In this document: positions 8,003 to 16,903 of the stretch, one piece after another | Layout: every line of letters begins with the position of its first letter | How positions within the stretch are numbered: position 1 is the first letter of the stretch | NCBI GenBank assembly: GCA_049642465.1 | Contig: JBAROV010000240.1 | Coordinates: forward strand, 1-64,000 | Reading direction: 5' to 3' | Length of the DNA: 64,000 bases | From: CAWDPQ01 sp049642465 | GTDB lineage: Bacteria > Acidobacteriota > Vicinamibacteria > Vicinamibacterales > 2-12-FULL-66-21 | The notes under the pieces: generated by a model | Seen by the model: the letters and a program-made list of their open reading frames with translations, nothing else | The model's database searches: none | What the model was told of the DNA's origin: nothing | Made by a program: the position numbers and the translations under genes

Positions 8003-10498
8003 TTAGCGGCCGGCGACTCTCCATTCTTGCAGCCCGGCCGACACTCCTGGCTGCATTGTCAATTCAATCCGCAGCGCTGTGGTCGTGACCGGCGAAAACC
8101 TCACCCGATTCCAGGAGTCCTTTTGAGTAGGGAACGGCCCGTCTGCATTGACCGCTGTCCACTGATCGCCATCCTTATATAGAAGGCGCCACGAGGCGGG
8201 AACACGTACCGCGCCTTGACCGGTGTCGTCGAACCAGTACACAGCGGTCTCGGAAACCGTCGCGGGTTTGGCGAAGGTCATCTCCACCCACTCGCCAGAA
8301 CTGCACCGGGCCGAGGATTTCAGCGGACAGCCGAGCGTTGGCCACCAGTCGAAGTACGCCGACATGTCGGAGGAACTTGGCGGCTCTTCGCCGTCGTTGA
8401 TGAACCGGGGATCCTTCCGCGACGGTGACGTGGTGACGCGGCTCGTTGTCGCGACGGTTGGATACGGTGTGGCCTTTGCTGCAGCGTCCGTGCGAGCCAG
8501 CCAAACCGCCATTTCCCCGGGACCTCGGTTTGCCCAGGTTGCATACGGGATAGCCACAAAGTCCTGTTCGTGCCTGGTCAGGTTGCCGTGCTCGTCGAGC
8601 GCAAGTCCCATCGCGCGTCCTTTGACAATCTGCACGCCCTTGAGGAGATCGTCGCGGAACTCTGAGGTCAGGGACGTCCCCGAAGGCAGGACGATGTTGC
8701 GCACCCGGCCGCCGGGATTGTCGGGCCATTCCGCCGCATAGACGATCGGACCTCGCTGAAGCGCAACGCGATCTCGATCGGCCACGACCTTCGGATGGGC
8801 GACGACTCGACGCACCGGCATCGGGAGCACGAGATCGATTCTGTCCCCGGCTTTCCAGCTACGATTCAGGCGCACGTATCCTTTGTTCGTTGTCAACGGC
8901 ATCGAGTTTCCATTGACAGCGATGGTCGGAGCCGCGTCGAACCGGTCCGCGAATCCATAGAGGTCGCTCGGCACCGGTCGATTCTGCGCCCAGCCAGGAA
9001 TGCGCAGGTTGATGGCGAACGCACGCGGACGGTCCGGCGTGAGTGCCATAGTGACTGCGCCGTCCCACGGATACCGGGTCGATTGAACGATCTTGACTGG
9101 TCCACCCGGCAGGTCGATGTTCGCCGTGCCTCCGGCAAACAGATTCACGTACACCTCGTCGCCTCGCGTCGCGTAGAGATACCCGGGAACCGACGCCAGG
9201 AAACGCGTGATATTGCCAGGGCAGCAGGCCACGCCAAACCACTCGCGGCGTGAGTGCTGTCCGACGGACTCGAGCGGGTTGGGATAGAAAAACGTCTTTC
9301 CGTCGAGCGATACTCCCGAGATAAGGCCGTTGTAGAGCGTCCGCTCCATCACATCGATGAATTTGGCGTCGCCTTCGAGCAGAAACAGCCGATGGTTCCA
9401 ATAATCCATGCCGACCGACGCGCACGTCTCGTTGTAAGCCTGCAGGTTCGGCAGCTCGTACGGTTTTCCGAAACCCTCGAACCCACCTGCCGCGCCGACG
9501 CCGCCGGTCAGGTACAGCTTGCTGGTGATCAGGTTCTGCCACAGTCGATTGCCTGTCGCCCGAATGTCCGCGTCGTTGGTCAACGCCGCGACATCGGCCA
9601 TCCCGGCATACATGTACATCGCACGCACCGCGTGTCCGACCGGCTCGGTCTGGTCGATGATGCGGAGCTGCGCCTGGTTGTATTCGAGACCTCGAGGGTG
9701 TGCGCGTTCACCGTTTGGAAAACGTGTCGGGCTCGATGGATCAGGCCCCGGTCCGCGCTCGTCCAGCAGGAACTTCGCGAGTGACAGATAGGCGTCGTTG
9801 TTGGTCACCCGATAGAGTCGAACGAGCGCCATCTCCGTGATCTGGTGCCCGGGCCACGTCGATCGTTTGCCAGGCCCGAAGGTCTTCACCAGCAGATCGG
9901 CGACTCTGATCGCGACGTTCAGGAAGTTCCGCTTGCCGGTTGCGATGTGGTGCGCGACGGCGGCTTCGATGAGATGTCCCATGTTGTAGAGCTCGTGGCT
10001 GTCGTTGCGCTCGAACACCCAGCGCTCGGGCCCGGCCCACGGATGAGGGTTCCTCGGATCGATGGTTCGCGTCGTGTAGATGTAGCCGTCGGGCTCCTGC
10101 GCCGCGGCAATCTTTGCAATCAAGCCGTCAACATAGGCGTCGAGCTGGGGATCGGGCGTCACGCTCAGCGTGTAGGCCGCCCCTTCGATCACCTTGTAGA
10201 GGTCGCTGTCATCGAACGGATAGTTCGGCGGCTTCTTATCGTCGAGAGGTTCGCCCCGCAACGCCTTGGCGGCGCGTTCGAAGTGATACACGCGCTGGGT
10301 GCGCTCGCACTGCTGAAACGCAGCGGGTATCGTGACCGCACGGTTCGTCTCGATTCGTGGCGCCCAGAAGCTGTCGTTGAGATGGACGCTGGTGAATGGA
10401 ACGGGCCTGAAAGGATAGTCGGGTCTGGCCGACTGGACGCCGGCGACGACCGCCCAGCCGGAAACCAGGAGGATGGGGAAGACGAGGCGCCGCCACAT
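8003..10498 (-). CDS. GH127 beta-L-arabinofuranosidase (DUF1680), secreted
   Basis: The product is predicted to release beta-L-arabinofuranose from plant glycans. From ATG 10498 the protein has 831 residues, with a signal peptide at residues 1-23. The GH127 metal/nucleophile cluster is visible: Glu357 and Cys359 in NETCAS, and Cys425-Cys426 in GVACCPGN. These correspond to the Zn-binding Glu/Cys set and catalytic Cys established for HypBA1. The last ~150 residues form a discoidin-like beta-sandwich (EWVEMTF through LRIEL) that may bind carbohydrate. An upstream in-frame start at 10543 would precede the signal peptide and is rejected. It is probably transcribed with, and controlled by, the upstream lacI-type gene's product. 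Confidence 0.93.
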   Translation of the reverse strand: MWRRLVFPILLVSGWAVVAGVQSARPDYPFRPVPFTSVHLNDSFWAPRIETNRAVTIPAAFQQCERTQRVYHFERAAKALRGEPLDDKKPPNYPFDDSDLYKVIEGAAYTLSVTPDPQLDAYVDGLIAKIAAAQEPDGYIYTTRTIDPRNPHPWAGPERWVFERNDSHELYNMGHLIEAAVAHHIATGKRNFLNVAIRVADLLVKTFGPGKRSTWPGHQITEMALVRLYRVTNNDAYLSLAKFLLDERGPGPDPSSPTRFPNGERAHPRGLEYNQAQLRIIDQTEPVGHAVRAMYMYAGMADVAALTNDADIRATGNRLWQNLITSKLYLTGGVGAAGGFEGFGKPYELPNLQAYNETCASVGMDYWNHRLFLLEGDAKFIDVMERTLYNGLISGVSLDGKTFFYPNPLESVGQHSRREWFGVACCPGNITRFLASVPGYLYATRGDEVYVNLFAGGTANIDLPGGPVKIVQSTRYPWDGAVTMALTPDRPRAFAINLRIPGWAQNRPVPSDLYGFADRFDAAPTIAVNGNSMPLTTNKGYVRLNRSWKAGDRIDLVLPMPVRRVVAHPKVVADRDRVALQRGPIVYAAEWPDNPGGRVRNIVLPSGTSLTSEFRDDLLKGVQIVKGRAMGLALDEHGNLTRHEQDFVAIPYATWANRGPGEMAVWLARTDAAAKATPYPTVATTSRVTTSPSRKDPRFINDGEEPPSSSDMSAYFDWWPTLGCPLKSSARCSSGEWVEMTFAKPATVSETAVYWFDDTGQGAVRVPASWRLLYKDGDQWTAVNADGPFPTQKDSWNRVRFSPVTTTALRIELTMQPGVSAGLQEWRVAGR

Positions 10499-10545
10499 GT
10501 CGAGCGACAGTCTAATCCCAAGACCGACCAAGACTAAGACCAAAG

Positions 10546-10571
10546 CCCCGAACCCCGAGCCCGAGCCCCAC
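10546..10571. repeat. degenerate CCCCGAG heptamer cluster
   Basis: The units CCCCGAA, CCCCGAG and CCCGAG, followed by CCCC, sit between the GH127 start and the end of the TonB-receptor remnant. It is a short, decayed relative of the array at 1-68. Confidence 0.7.
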
Positions 10572-10574
10572 GTT

Positions 10575-10785
10575 CTAGAAGAGATACTTCACGCCCACCT
10601 GAACAACCCGCGGCCCTCCCGTTAGCGCCGTTCCCCGTGCGCCGGTCACGCGGCCGAACCCGCGCGCTCGAAGTCTGGTTGCGGTGGAATTCGAAGACGC
10701 TGCCGCTGAAGGAGTTTGTGCCGCCTTTGGTGATGACGCTGACGGTTGCGCCGGAGTTGCGGCCGTACTCCGCGGAAGGGTCTAA
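10575..10785 (-). pseudogene. internally deleted TonB-dependent receptor remnant
   Basis: Two pieces of one outer-membrane receptor are juxtaposed out of frame. The upstream part (about 10776 down to 10670) encodes PSAEYGRNSGATVSVITKGG and continues NSFSGSVFEFHRNQ. This is the plug/early-barrel segment typical of acidobacterial carboxypeptidase-regulatory-like TonB receptors. The downstream part (about 10668 to the stop at 10575-10577, a different frame) encodes GFGRVTGARGTA, then PRVVQVGVKYLF and stop, the classic last beta-strand ending in Phe. Several hundred barrel codons and the whole N-terminus are missing. The upstream boundary abuts the stop of the LacI gene. The intact receptor would have imported the oligosaccharides handled by the flanking enzymes. 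Confidence 0.85.
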
Positions 10786-10812
10786 TCGCGGAGGGCATCG
10801 CGACGCAACCAC

Positions 10813-11826
10813 TCAACTTCGCGGCCTGCTTCCGAGTGCTGCGGTCGATTCCCGGACGACGAGCTTGGTGGGAACCTGGTAGACCTCCCCTTCGAGGCGC
10901 TGTCCGCCAATCAATCCAAACAAGGCATTGAATGCCGTCGCCCCTACGTCTGCTGCCGACATGCGAACGCTGGTGAGCGGGGGATTGGTAAAGCTGACCA
11001 GCGGGATGTCATCGAAGCCCACGAGCGAGATGTCATCCGGAACGCCGAGCCCAGCCGCATGGATCGCATGCAGCGCTCCGATTGCCGTCCAGTCGTTCGA
11101 GCACACGACCGCAGTAGGACGTTTCGTCAACCGCAGCAACGCGGCCATCGCTTTTTCACCGCCTTCGGCGGTGTGTGTCCCCTCACGAACGAGTCGTCTG
11201 TCTGGCTTGAGGCGGTGAAGCCGCATGGCTTCGAGAAACGCCTGACGCCGCGTGCGGGCGGAGTGGAGGTCCAGCGGTCCGCTGATGAACGCGATCTGCT
11301 TGTGGCCGAGTGCCCCGAGATGATCGACGGCCTGCTTCACGCCGTTCCCGTAATCAATGGCCACGTGGCTCATGCGCGGTCCGACCTGACCGACGTCCAT
11401 GAACACGATCGGAACGCCGCGTTTGGAGAGTTCCTTGATCAAGCCGAGGTCCATCTCGGAGGTCATCATCGCCACGCCATCCACCTTCCGCTCGAGCATG
11501 CGGCGCAAACATGCCGTCATGCGCGGCGTTTCGTAATCCGTGCTGGTGAGCAGCAGGTCGTACTGCCGCTGGCTCGCGAGGTGCTCGAAACTGCGGATCA
11601 GTTCCGGGAAAAACGGATTGGTGATGTCGGACACGATGAGGCCAAGCAGCCGGCTGCGTCCGGATACCAGCGCACGCGCGTGGCTGTTGGGGTAGTAATT
11701 GAGCGCCGTCACGGCGCGCCACACCTTGCGCGCCGTTGCGGCTTTCACCGGTCCACTCTGATTGAGCGTCCGCGAAACGGTCGCCGTCGACACGTTGGCC
11801 TTGCGGGCGATTTCGGCGATGTTCAT
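10813..11826 (-). CDS. LacI family transcriptional regulator
   Basis: This 337-residue repressor-type regulator has the N-terminal helix-turn-helix NIAEIARKANVSTATVSRTL (residues 2-21) and a hinge that includes LNYYPNSHARAL. A periplasmic-binding-protein-like sugar-sensing domain follows, with typical motifs LIVSDITNPFFPEL, IAFISGPL and GFDDIPL. It is likely to sense a mono- or oligosaccharide and control the surrounding hydrolase genes. It is encoded upstream of GH127 on the same strand, separated only by the receptor remnant. I could not identify a convincing operator palindrome with central CG next to it. Confidence 0.93.
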   Translation of the reverse strand: MNIAEIARKANVSTATVSRTLNQSGPVKAATARKVWRAVTALNYYPNSHARALVSGRSRLLGLIVSDITNPFFPELIRSFEHLASQRQYDLLLTSTDYETPRMTACLRRMLERKVDGVAMMTSEMDLGLIKELSKRGVPIVFMDVGQVGPRMSHVAIDYGNGVKQAVDHLGALGHKQIAFISGPLDLHSARTRRQAFLEAMRLHRLKPDRRLVREGTHTAEGGEKAMAALLRLTKRPTAVVCSNDWTAIGALHAIHAAGLGVPDDISLVGFDDIPLVSFTNPPLTSVRMSAADVGATAFNALFGLIGGQRLEGEVYQVPTKLVVRESTAALGSRPRS

Positions 11827-12212
11827 CGGAGGCTGGAGTCTACATCGGGAGGACGGGAGGACGGGAGGGCGGAATTAATCCCGTCGGCCGCTCCAGAGCC
11901 GGTGCGTTCGTTCGCGCAGGAAACGATGCGCAGCAAGCCGCGGCGGGCTCGAAAAACGCTGCGCAGGCCAACGACAGCCCGCGGTGGCCTGAATGGCACC
12001 GCGGGGCGTTCCGATGACGGTGGGCCGGAGCAGCGTTTTTCCGGTTTGCGGAGCGTTCGTTTCCGAGCGAATGAACGAAGCGGCTCCTTTCAGCGGCCGT
12101 TCGCAGGACGGGAGGACGGGAGGACGGGAGATCGGGAGAACGGGAGGTCGGGAAGTCGGGGAGTGCGAGTAACGACCCGACGACGTGACAGGTAAGCTGC
12201 CAAGGATTGGAG
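11827..12212. repeat. 386-bp gap: GGACGGGA tandem repeats flanking a non-coding island
   Basis: Direct repeats of an 8-bp unit GGACGGGA occur at about 11847-11874 and, in more copies and with decay, at about 12110-12165. The ~230 bp between them has no frame with recognisable protein similarity on either strand, although several frames stay open by composition. The lacI promoter should lie near the left end, because its ATG is at 11826. No tRNA-like or terminator-like fold was evident. Confidence 0.6.
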
Positions 12213-14576
12213 TCAGAAGCGCGACGTAGTAGTGGTTCGATCCGGCTTGCCTCCCGCTTCGATCGCCTTCCAATCCGGGGGTGTGACGCCGAGCAGGTGC
12301 CGCGCGAAGAAATCGTATCGCTTGTGATCTCCGTACGCGCCGCCATTTCCGTGACCCGCTCCCGGGATCACCAGCAGATCGAAATCCTTGTGGTGTTTGA
12401 TCAGCTGATTGACGACCTGCATCGTTGACGAAGGATCCACGTTTTGGTCCATTTCGCCGACGACCAGCAGCACTCTGCCCTGGAGTCGGTAGGCGTTGTC
12501 GACGTTGGACGATTCCGAGTAGTGCGGTCCGATCGGCCATCCCATCCACTGCTCGTTCCACCAGATCTTGTCCATGCGATTGTCGTGGCAGCCGACGAAC
12601 GACACCGCCACTCTGTAGAACTCGGGATGGAAGAGCAGACCGCCGAACGAATTCTGCCCTCCCGCGGACGTACCGTAGATTCCGACACGGGTGATGTCGT
12701 AGTAGGGATACTCTGCGGCGACGGCTTTGTGCCACAGGATGCGATCCGGAAAGCCGGCATCCTTGATGTTCTGCCAGGCCACGTCGTGAAACGCTTTGGA
12801 GCGGAAGTTCGTGCCCATCCCGTCAATCTGTACGACGATGAAACCGATCTCGGCCTGTGCCTGCATCTGGGTGAAGGCCGCGAAGGATTTCGGCACGAAT
12901 GCGCCGTGGGGCCCCGCATAGATATTCTCGATCACCGGGTACTTCTTCGATGGGTCGAAGGTGGTCGGACGGTAGATCACGCCGTAGATATCTGTCTTGC
13001 CATCGCGGCCCTTCGCGACAAACGCTTCGGGCGGCTTCCATCCTGCTTTGGTCAGCTCCGAGATATCCGCCTTCTCGAGTTCCAGGACGAGCGAGGCATC
13101 CGTCGAGCGCCGAAGCTCCATCGTGGGCGGGACATCGATCCGCGAATACGAGTCGATGTAGTAAACCATGTCCGGAGAGAACGTCGCGGCGTGGTTGGCG
13201 TCGGCGGTCGTCAATGGGGTAAGTCCTGTACCGTCGAAGTTGATTCGGTAATAGTGGACGAAATAGGGATCCTTACCTGGGTACATGCCGCTCGCACTGA
13301 ACCAGATCTGCCGCTTGTCCTCGTCCACCTTGACGACGCTGCGGACCGGCCAGTCCCCTTTGGTGATCGGGTTCTTCACGGCGCCGGTTGCACCATCGAA
13401 CAGATAGAGGTGGTTCCAGCCGTCCCGCTCCGACATCCAGATGACTTCCTTGCCATCCGCGACGTCGTGGCGGAACTTTTTGTTCGAATAGGTGAAGAAC
13501 GTCTTCGGTTCCTCGCTGATGACTGCACGTGCCTTGCCGTCAGCGGCGTTGATTTCGATGATGCGGTAGACCTGATGTCCACGCTGGTTGTACTCGAATG
13601 TGACCGCCCGGCCGTCTTTCCGCCACTCCAGGCGCGAGAGGTCGTAGGCGTTGGGAAACAGCGTGTTGTCGACAACCAGCTGCTTGCGGCTCGCCACTTC
13701 GAAGATGACCGGGTGTTCCACATCCAGCAGATCGCCCGGCTTCGCGTACTGCATCGTCGAATGCTTTGGCTGGAGTTGATCTTCCGGGGAAGTGGCGACG
13801 TAGTGGACGTAGCGTCTGAACCCGGGCCGCACGCGGTACACGGCCAGTTTCGACGAGTCAGGCGCCCAGACGATTGATTCGACATCGTAGTACTCGCCTT
13901 CGGAGCCGTCCGTGCTGAGCGGGGTCGCGTCGCGTTTGCCAACTTCGCGAATGGCGACGTTGAAGTTGTTGACAACCGCTTCGAGCGTGCCGTCGGGCGA
14001 TTTCCTGGGTTCGCCACCGTTGATCTCGAACGGCGGGCGCACGGGTCCTGCCAATCCGCCACCGCCTCGTCCGCCTCGACCGCCGCGTCCCGACTCTGTC
14101 CGCGCGCGGCACACGTACTCGGTGAGGGTGCATCGCCATCCTGAGCCGGTCGGTGGAGGACCCTGTTGCAGCGGCGCATTGCGTTCCTGGATGTTGAACT
14201 CGATGGCCTTCTCGTCATCGCCGAAGGTGAAGGTGTTGAACGGCAGTTCGAGCGGGGCGATCGTCCGTTTGAGCGCCGAAGCGAGCGCAGCGGCCAGCTT
14301 CACGTGATCGAAGGCCGGCCGCTTTTCGCGGGTCGCCGCATCGACGAGGATGAACTCGTCGCCGCCCTTGACGGCGCGACGGTAGTAAAAGCGGTTCGTT
14401 TTTTCAATGAACCGAGGCTCGGAGGTTGTGCCCACGGCCAGGTTCTGATACCGATCGCGGAGCGACATCGCCCGCTGATAATCGGCGACTGTGGCCTGGG
14501 CGAAAGCCGGCGATGAGTAGCAGGTGAGGATCGAGATTAGAATCGCGAGCGTCCGTAAAGGGCGTGCCTGTTTCAT
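12213..14576 (-). CDS. secreted S9 family peptidase, dipeptidyl-peptidase IV-like
   Basis: This 787-residue serine peptidase has a signal peptide (residues 1-26), an eight-bladed DPP-IV-type propeller and a C-terminal alpha/beta-hydrolase domain. The nucleophile elbow reads GIYGTSAGGQ (GxSxGG). The Asp follows in GEMDQNVD and the His in IPGAGHGNGG, in the right order. It probably removes N-terminal Xaa-Pro or Xaa-Ala dipeptides from peptides in the periplasm or outside. A Gly/Arg-rich stretch (GRGGRGGRGGGG, about residues 160-171) interrupts the propeller. The gene diverges from GH31 across 59 bp that contain a 24-bp palindrome. Confidence 0.92.
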   Translation of the reverse strand: MKQARPLRTLAILISILTCYSSPAFAQATVADYQRAMSLRDRYQNLAVGTTSEPRFIEKTNRFYYRRAVKGGDEFILVDAATREKRPAFDHVKLAAALASALKRTIAPLELPFNTFTFGDDEKAIEFNIQERNAPLQQGPPPTGSGWRCTLTEYVCRARTESGRGGRGGRGGGGLAGPVRPPFEINGGEPRKSPDGTLEAVVNNFNVAIREVGKRDATPLSTDGSEGEYYDVESIVWAPDSSKLAVYRVRPGFRRYVHYVATSPEDQLQPKHSTMQYAKPGDLLDVEHPVIFEVASRKQLVVDNTLFPNAYDLSRLEWRKDGRAVTFEYNQRGHQVYRIIEINAADGKARAVISEEPKTFFTYSNKKFRHDVADGKEVIWMSERDGWNHLYLFDGATGAVKNPITKGDWPVRSVVKVDEDKRQIWFSASGMYPGKDPYFVHYYRINFDGTGLTPLTTADANHAATFSPDMVYYIDSYSRIDVPPTMELRRSTDASLVLELEKADISELTKAGWKPPEAFVAKGRDGKTDIYGVIYRPTTFDPSKKYPVIENIYAGPHGAFVPKSFAAFTQMQAQAEIGFIVVQIDGMGTNFRSKAFHDVAWQNIKDAGFPDRILWHKAVAAEYPYYDITRVGIYGTSAGGQNSFGGLLFHPEFYRVAVSFVGCHDNRMDKIWWNEQWMGWPIGPHYSESSNVDNAYRLQGRVLLVVGEMDQNVDPSSTMQVVNQLIKHHKDFDLLVIPGAGHGNGGAYGDHKRYDFFARHLLGVTPPDWKAIEAGGKPDRTTTTSRF

Positions 14577-14600
14577 GGCGCTGATTGTAGCCGCAGCTGA

Positions 14601-14624
14601 GGGGTCAGACCGGGGTCTGACCCC
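14601..14624. repeat. REP-like perfect palindrome
   Basis: GGGGTCAGACC-GG-GGTCTGACCCC is an 11-bp perfect inverted repeat with a 2-nt centre. It fills most of the short space between two divergent genes (S9 peptidase and GH31). The core GGGGTCAGACCCC resembles REP/RAYT-associated palindromes found in many bacteria. A shared operator is an alternative. Only one copy is present in this window. Confidence 0.7.
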
Positions 14625-14635
14625 GGTTTACCCCT

Positions 14636-16903
14636 ATGACGCGACGCGAGGCAATGAAGCGATTGGGCTCCGCCGGGGCGGCCCTCGCCCTGGGCGGGGG
14701 CACGATTCGCGGCCAGTCAAATCCGATCCGGATCGCGGGGATGCCGGTCGAGATTGCGGTGGCACCCGTCACTGCTCTCACCGTACGAATCACGGTTGCC
14801 GCGATCGTCGGGACGGGCGGTGTCCCGGACGACGGGGCGCTCGTCCGGGCGGCCGAAGGACGCGTGGCTGCGCGGAGACGCACCGCCGGCCCCTTCCCAC
14901 CGGTGCGGGCCGGCAGTTTGACCGTTCGGTTCACTCCCGACTCGCCGACGATTCACGTTGACACCCGAGCCGGCCGGGGCGTGCAGCGGCTTACGCTGGA
15001 CGCGCAGGCGCCGGGCCTGAGTTTCTTGCTTCCGAAGGGGCCGCTGCTGGGATTGGGCGAAGGCGGGCCGCAGTTCGATCGCAAGGGCTCAACCGATCCG
15101 ATGCGCAACGGCCAGGGTGGTTATCGGCTTCGCACGCACGGCGGTCGCGTGCCCATTCAGTGGCTCGTCGGCACTGACGGATGGGGCCTCTTTATCCATC
15201 ACCCGCTCGGCTCATTTGATTTGACTGGGGCAGAAGGCAGGTTGACACCTGGCGCCGACGCGCTCCCGCTCGACGTGTTTGTGACGGCGTCCGACGATCC
15301 AAAGGAGATCCTCGCTGACTACGCCCGCATCACCGGCCACGCTGAGCTGCCGCCGCTCTGGTCGTTCGGCTACATGCAGTCGCATCGTACGCTTGCGCGT
15401 CCCGGCGAAGTGAATTGGGTGGCGCGGACGTTTCGGGAGAAGCAACTTCCGTGTGACGCGTTGATCTACCTCGGTACTGAGTTCACGCCCTCGGGATGGA
15501 ACACGCGCAACGGCGAGTTCCAGTGGAAGACGGAGAACTTTCCGAATCCTCGTCAGACCATCGAAGAATTGCACGCCCAGCACTTCAAAGTCGTGCTGCA
15601 CATCGTCATCGAAGGCCGACGGATGAGCGGAACGGTGGCCGAGCCTTGCACGCCTGAGCGGGCCGTGCCGAGCGGACGTACGGCGGACGACCGATGGCCC
15701 GAAGACCGCGCAGTGCCGTGTTACTGGCCGTATCACAAACCGCTATACGACCTCGGCGTCGATGGATTCTGGCCGGATCAGGGTGACGGCCTCGACGGCC
15801 GGTCCCGACTTGCGCGGATTCGCATGTATTGGGACGGGCCGCAACAGTGGCGTCCCAACGAGCGACCTTTTGCGCTCCACCGAAACGGCTACGTCGGGAT
15901 GCAACGCTACGGCGCGTTTCTCTGGTCTGGCGACGTGTATTCGACGTGGGAAACGCTTCGGACACACGTGCCGGTTGCAGTAAACACCGGGTTGTCAGGG
16001 ATTCCTTTCTGGGGAACGGACATCGGAGGTTTCGTGCCGACGGCGGAGTACACCGGGGAGCTGCACGTCCGATGGTTTCAGTTCGGAACGTTCTGCCCAT
16101 CGTTCCGCGCGCACGGACGCAACTGGCATCTCCGCCTGCCGTGGGGTTGGAATACCGGCGAGATTGGACCAATGGAACTGCGAGGGTACACCGGCGGCGC
16201 AGCCAATCCCGATCCGAGCGAGCTGCGAAACCCCCACGTCGAACCTATCGTTCGAAAGTACCTCGAACTCCGCTACCGGCTGTTGCCCTACACCTACAGC
16301 ATTGCGCGCGAGTGTTGTGCAACAGGGCTTCCCATGATGCGTGCGCTGTGGCTGCATCATCCGGACGATCCCCAGGCAGTCTCGCGAGGCGATCAGTTTC
16401 TCTGGGGGCGCGACATCCTCGTCTCCCCGGTAACGGAAAAGGGAGCGACGCACCGTCGTTTGTACCTACCGCGCGGCAGCTGGTACGATTTCTGGACCGG
16501 CGAGCGACTGGAAGGCGGCCGTGAAATCACTCGCGAAGTGGATCTCGAGACGCTGCCGCTTCATGTACGGGCTGGCGCCATCATTCCGAACGGTCCGGAA
16601 AAACAATGGGTCGATCAGCAGGTCGAAGGTCCTCTGGCGGTGAGCGTGTATCCAGGTGCCGACGGCTCATTCACGATGTACGAAGACGACGGACGGACAT
16701 TTGATTATCGCAAGGGAGAGTGGATGGGGCTGGAGATGGCGTGGCGCGATGCCACGCGCGTCTTGACCGTGCGGCTCGCGCGCGGATCACGGATGCTTCC
16801 GCCGGCGCCGCGGACGATCGAAGTCCGGGTCGTCGGCCTGGCATCATCACAGACGATCGAATTTGACGGGAAGCCGATCGAACTCAAGGTGCCGCGCCGC
16901 TAG
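14636..16903 (+). CDS. GH31 family glycoside hydrolase (alpha-xylosidase/alpha-glucosidase-like)
   Basis: The protein has 755 residues. The N-terminus is basic (MTRREAMKRL), followed by a small hydrophobic Gly/Ala segment, so export is likely; the RR is compatible with but not diagnostic of a Tat signal. The N-terminal beta-sandwich is followed by a TIM barrel. The predicted nucleophile is Asp381 in GVDGFWPDQGDG, and the acid/base is Asp433 in LWSGDVYSTW, both in family-typical context. IPFWGTDIGGF (residues 456-466) is another conserved GH31 segment. C-terminal beta domains end in a YEDDGRTFDY motif. Alpha-xylosidase action on xyloglucan-type side chains would fit the neighbours but cannot be proved. 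The 3' end overlaps the convergent kinase gene by 20 bp. Confidence 0.9.
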   Translation: MTRREAMKRLGSAGAALALGGGTIRGQSNPIRIAGMPVEIAVAPVTALTVRITVAAIVGTGGVPDDGALVRAAEGRVAARRRTAGPFPPVRAGSLTVRFTPDSPTIHVDTRAGRGVQRLTLDAQAPGLSFLLPKGPLLGLGEGGPQFDRKGSTDPMRNGQGGYRLRTHGGRVPIQWLVGTDGWGLFIHHPLGSFDLTGAEGRLTPGADALPLDVFVTASDDPKEILADYARITGHAELPPLWSFGYMQSHRTLARPGEVNWVARTFREKQLPCDALIYLGTEFTPSGWNTRNGEFQWKTENFPNPRQTIEELHAQHFKVVLHIVIEGRRMSGTVAEPCTPERAVPSGRTADDRWPEDRAVPCYWPYHKPLYDLGVDGFWPDQGDGLDGRSRLARIRMYWDGPQQWRPNERPFALHRNGYVGMQRYGAFLWSGDVYSTWETLRTHVPVAVNTGLSGIPFWGTDIGGFVPTAEYTGELHVRWFQFGTFCPSFRAHGRNWHLRLPWGWNTGEIGPMELRGYTGGAANPDPSELRNPHVEPIVRKYLELRYRLLPYTYSIARECCATGLPMMRALWLHHPDDPQAVSRGDQFLWGRDILVSPVTEKGATHRRLYLPRGSWYDFWTGERLEGGREITREVDLETLPLHVRAGAIIPNGPEKQWVDQQVEGPLAVSVYPGADGSFTMYEDDGRTFDYRKGEWMGLEMAWRDATRVLTVRLARGSRMLPPAPRTIEVRVVGLASSQTIEFDGKPIELKVPRR

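Noticed and set aside
14636..14700. Definite Tat signal on GH31
   Set aside because: Arg-Arg is present, but the expected hydrophobic residues after it (FLK-like) are missing; export is likely but the route is unclear.
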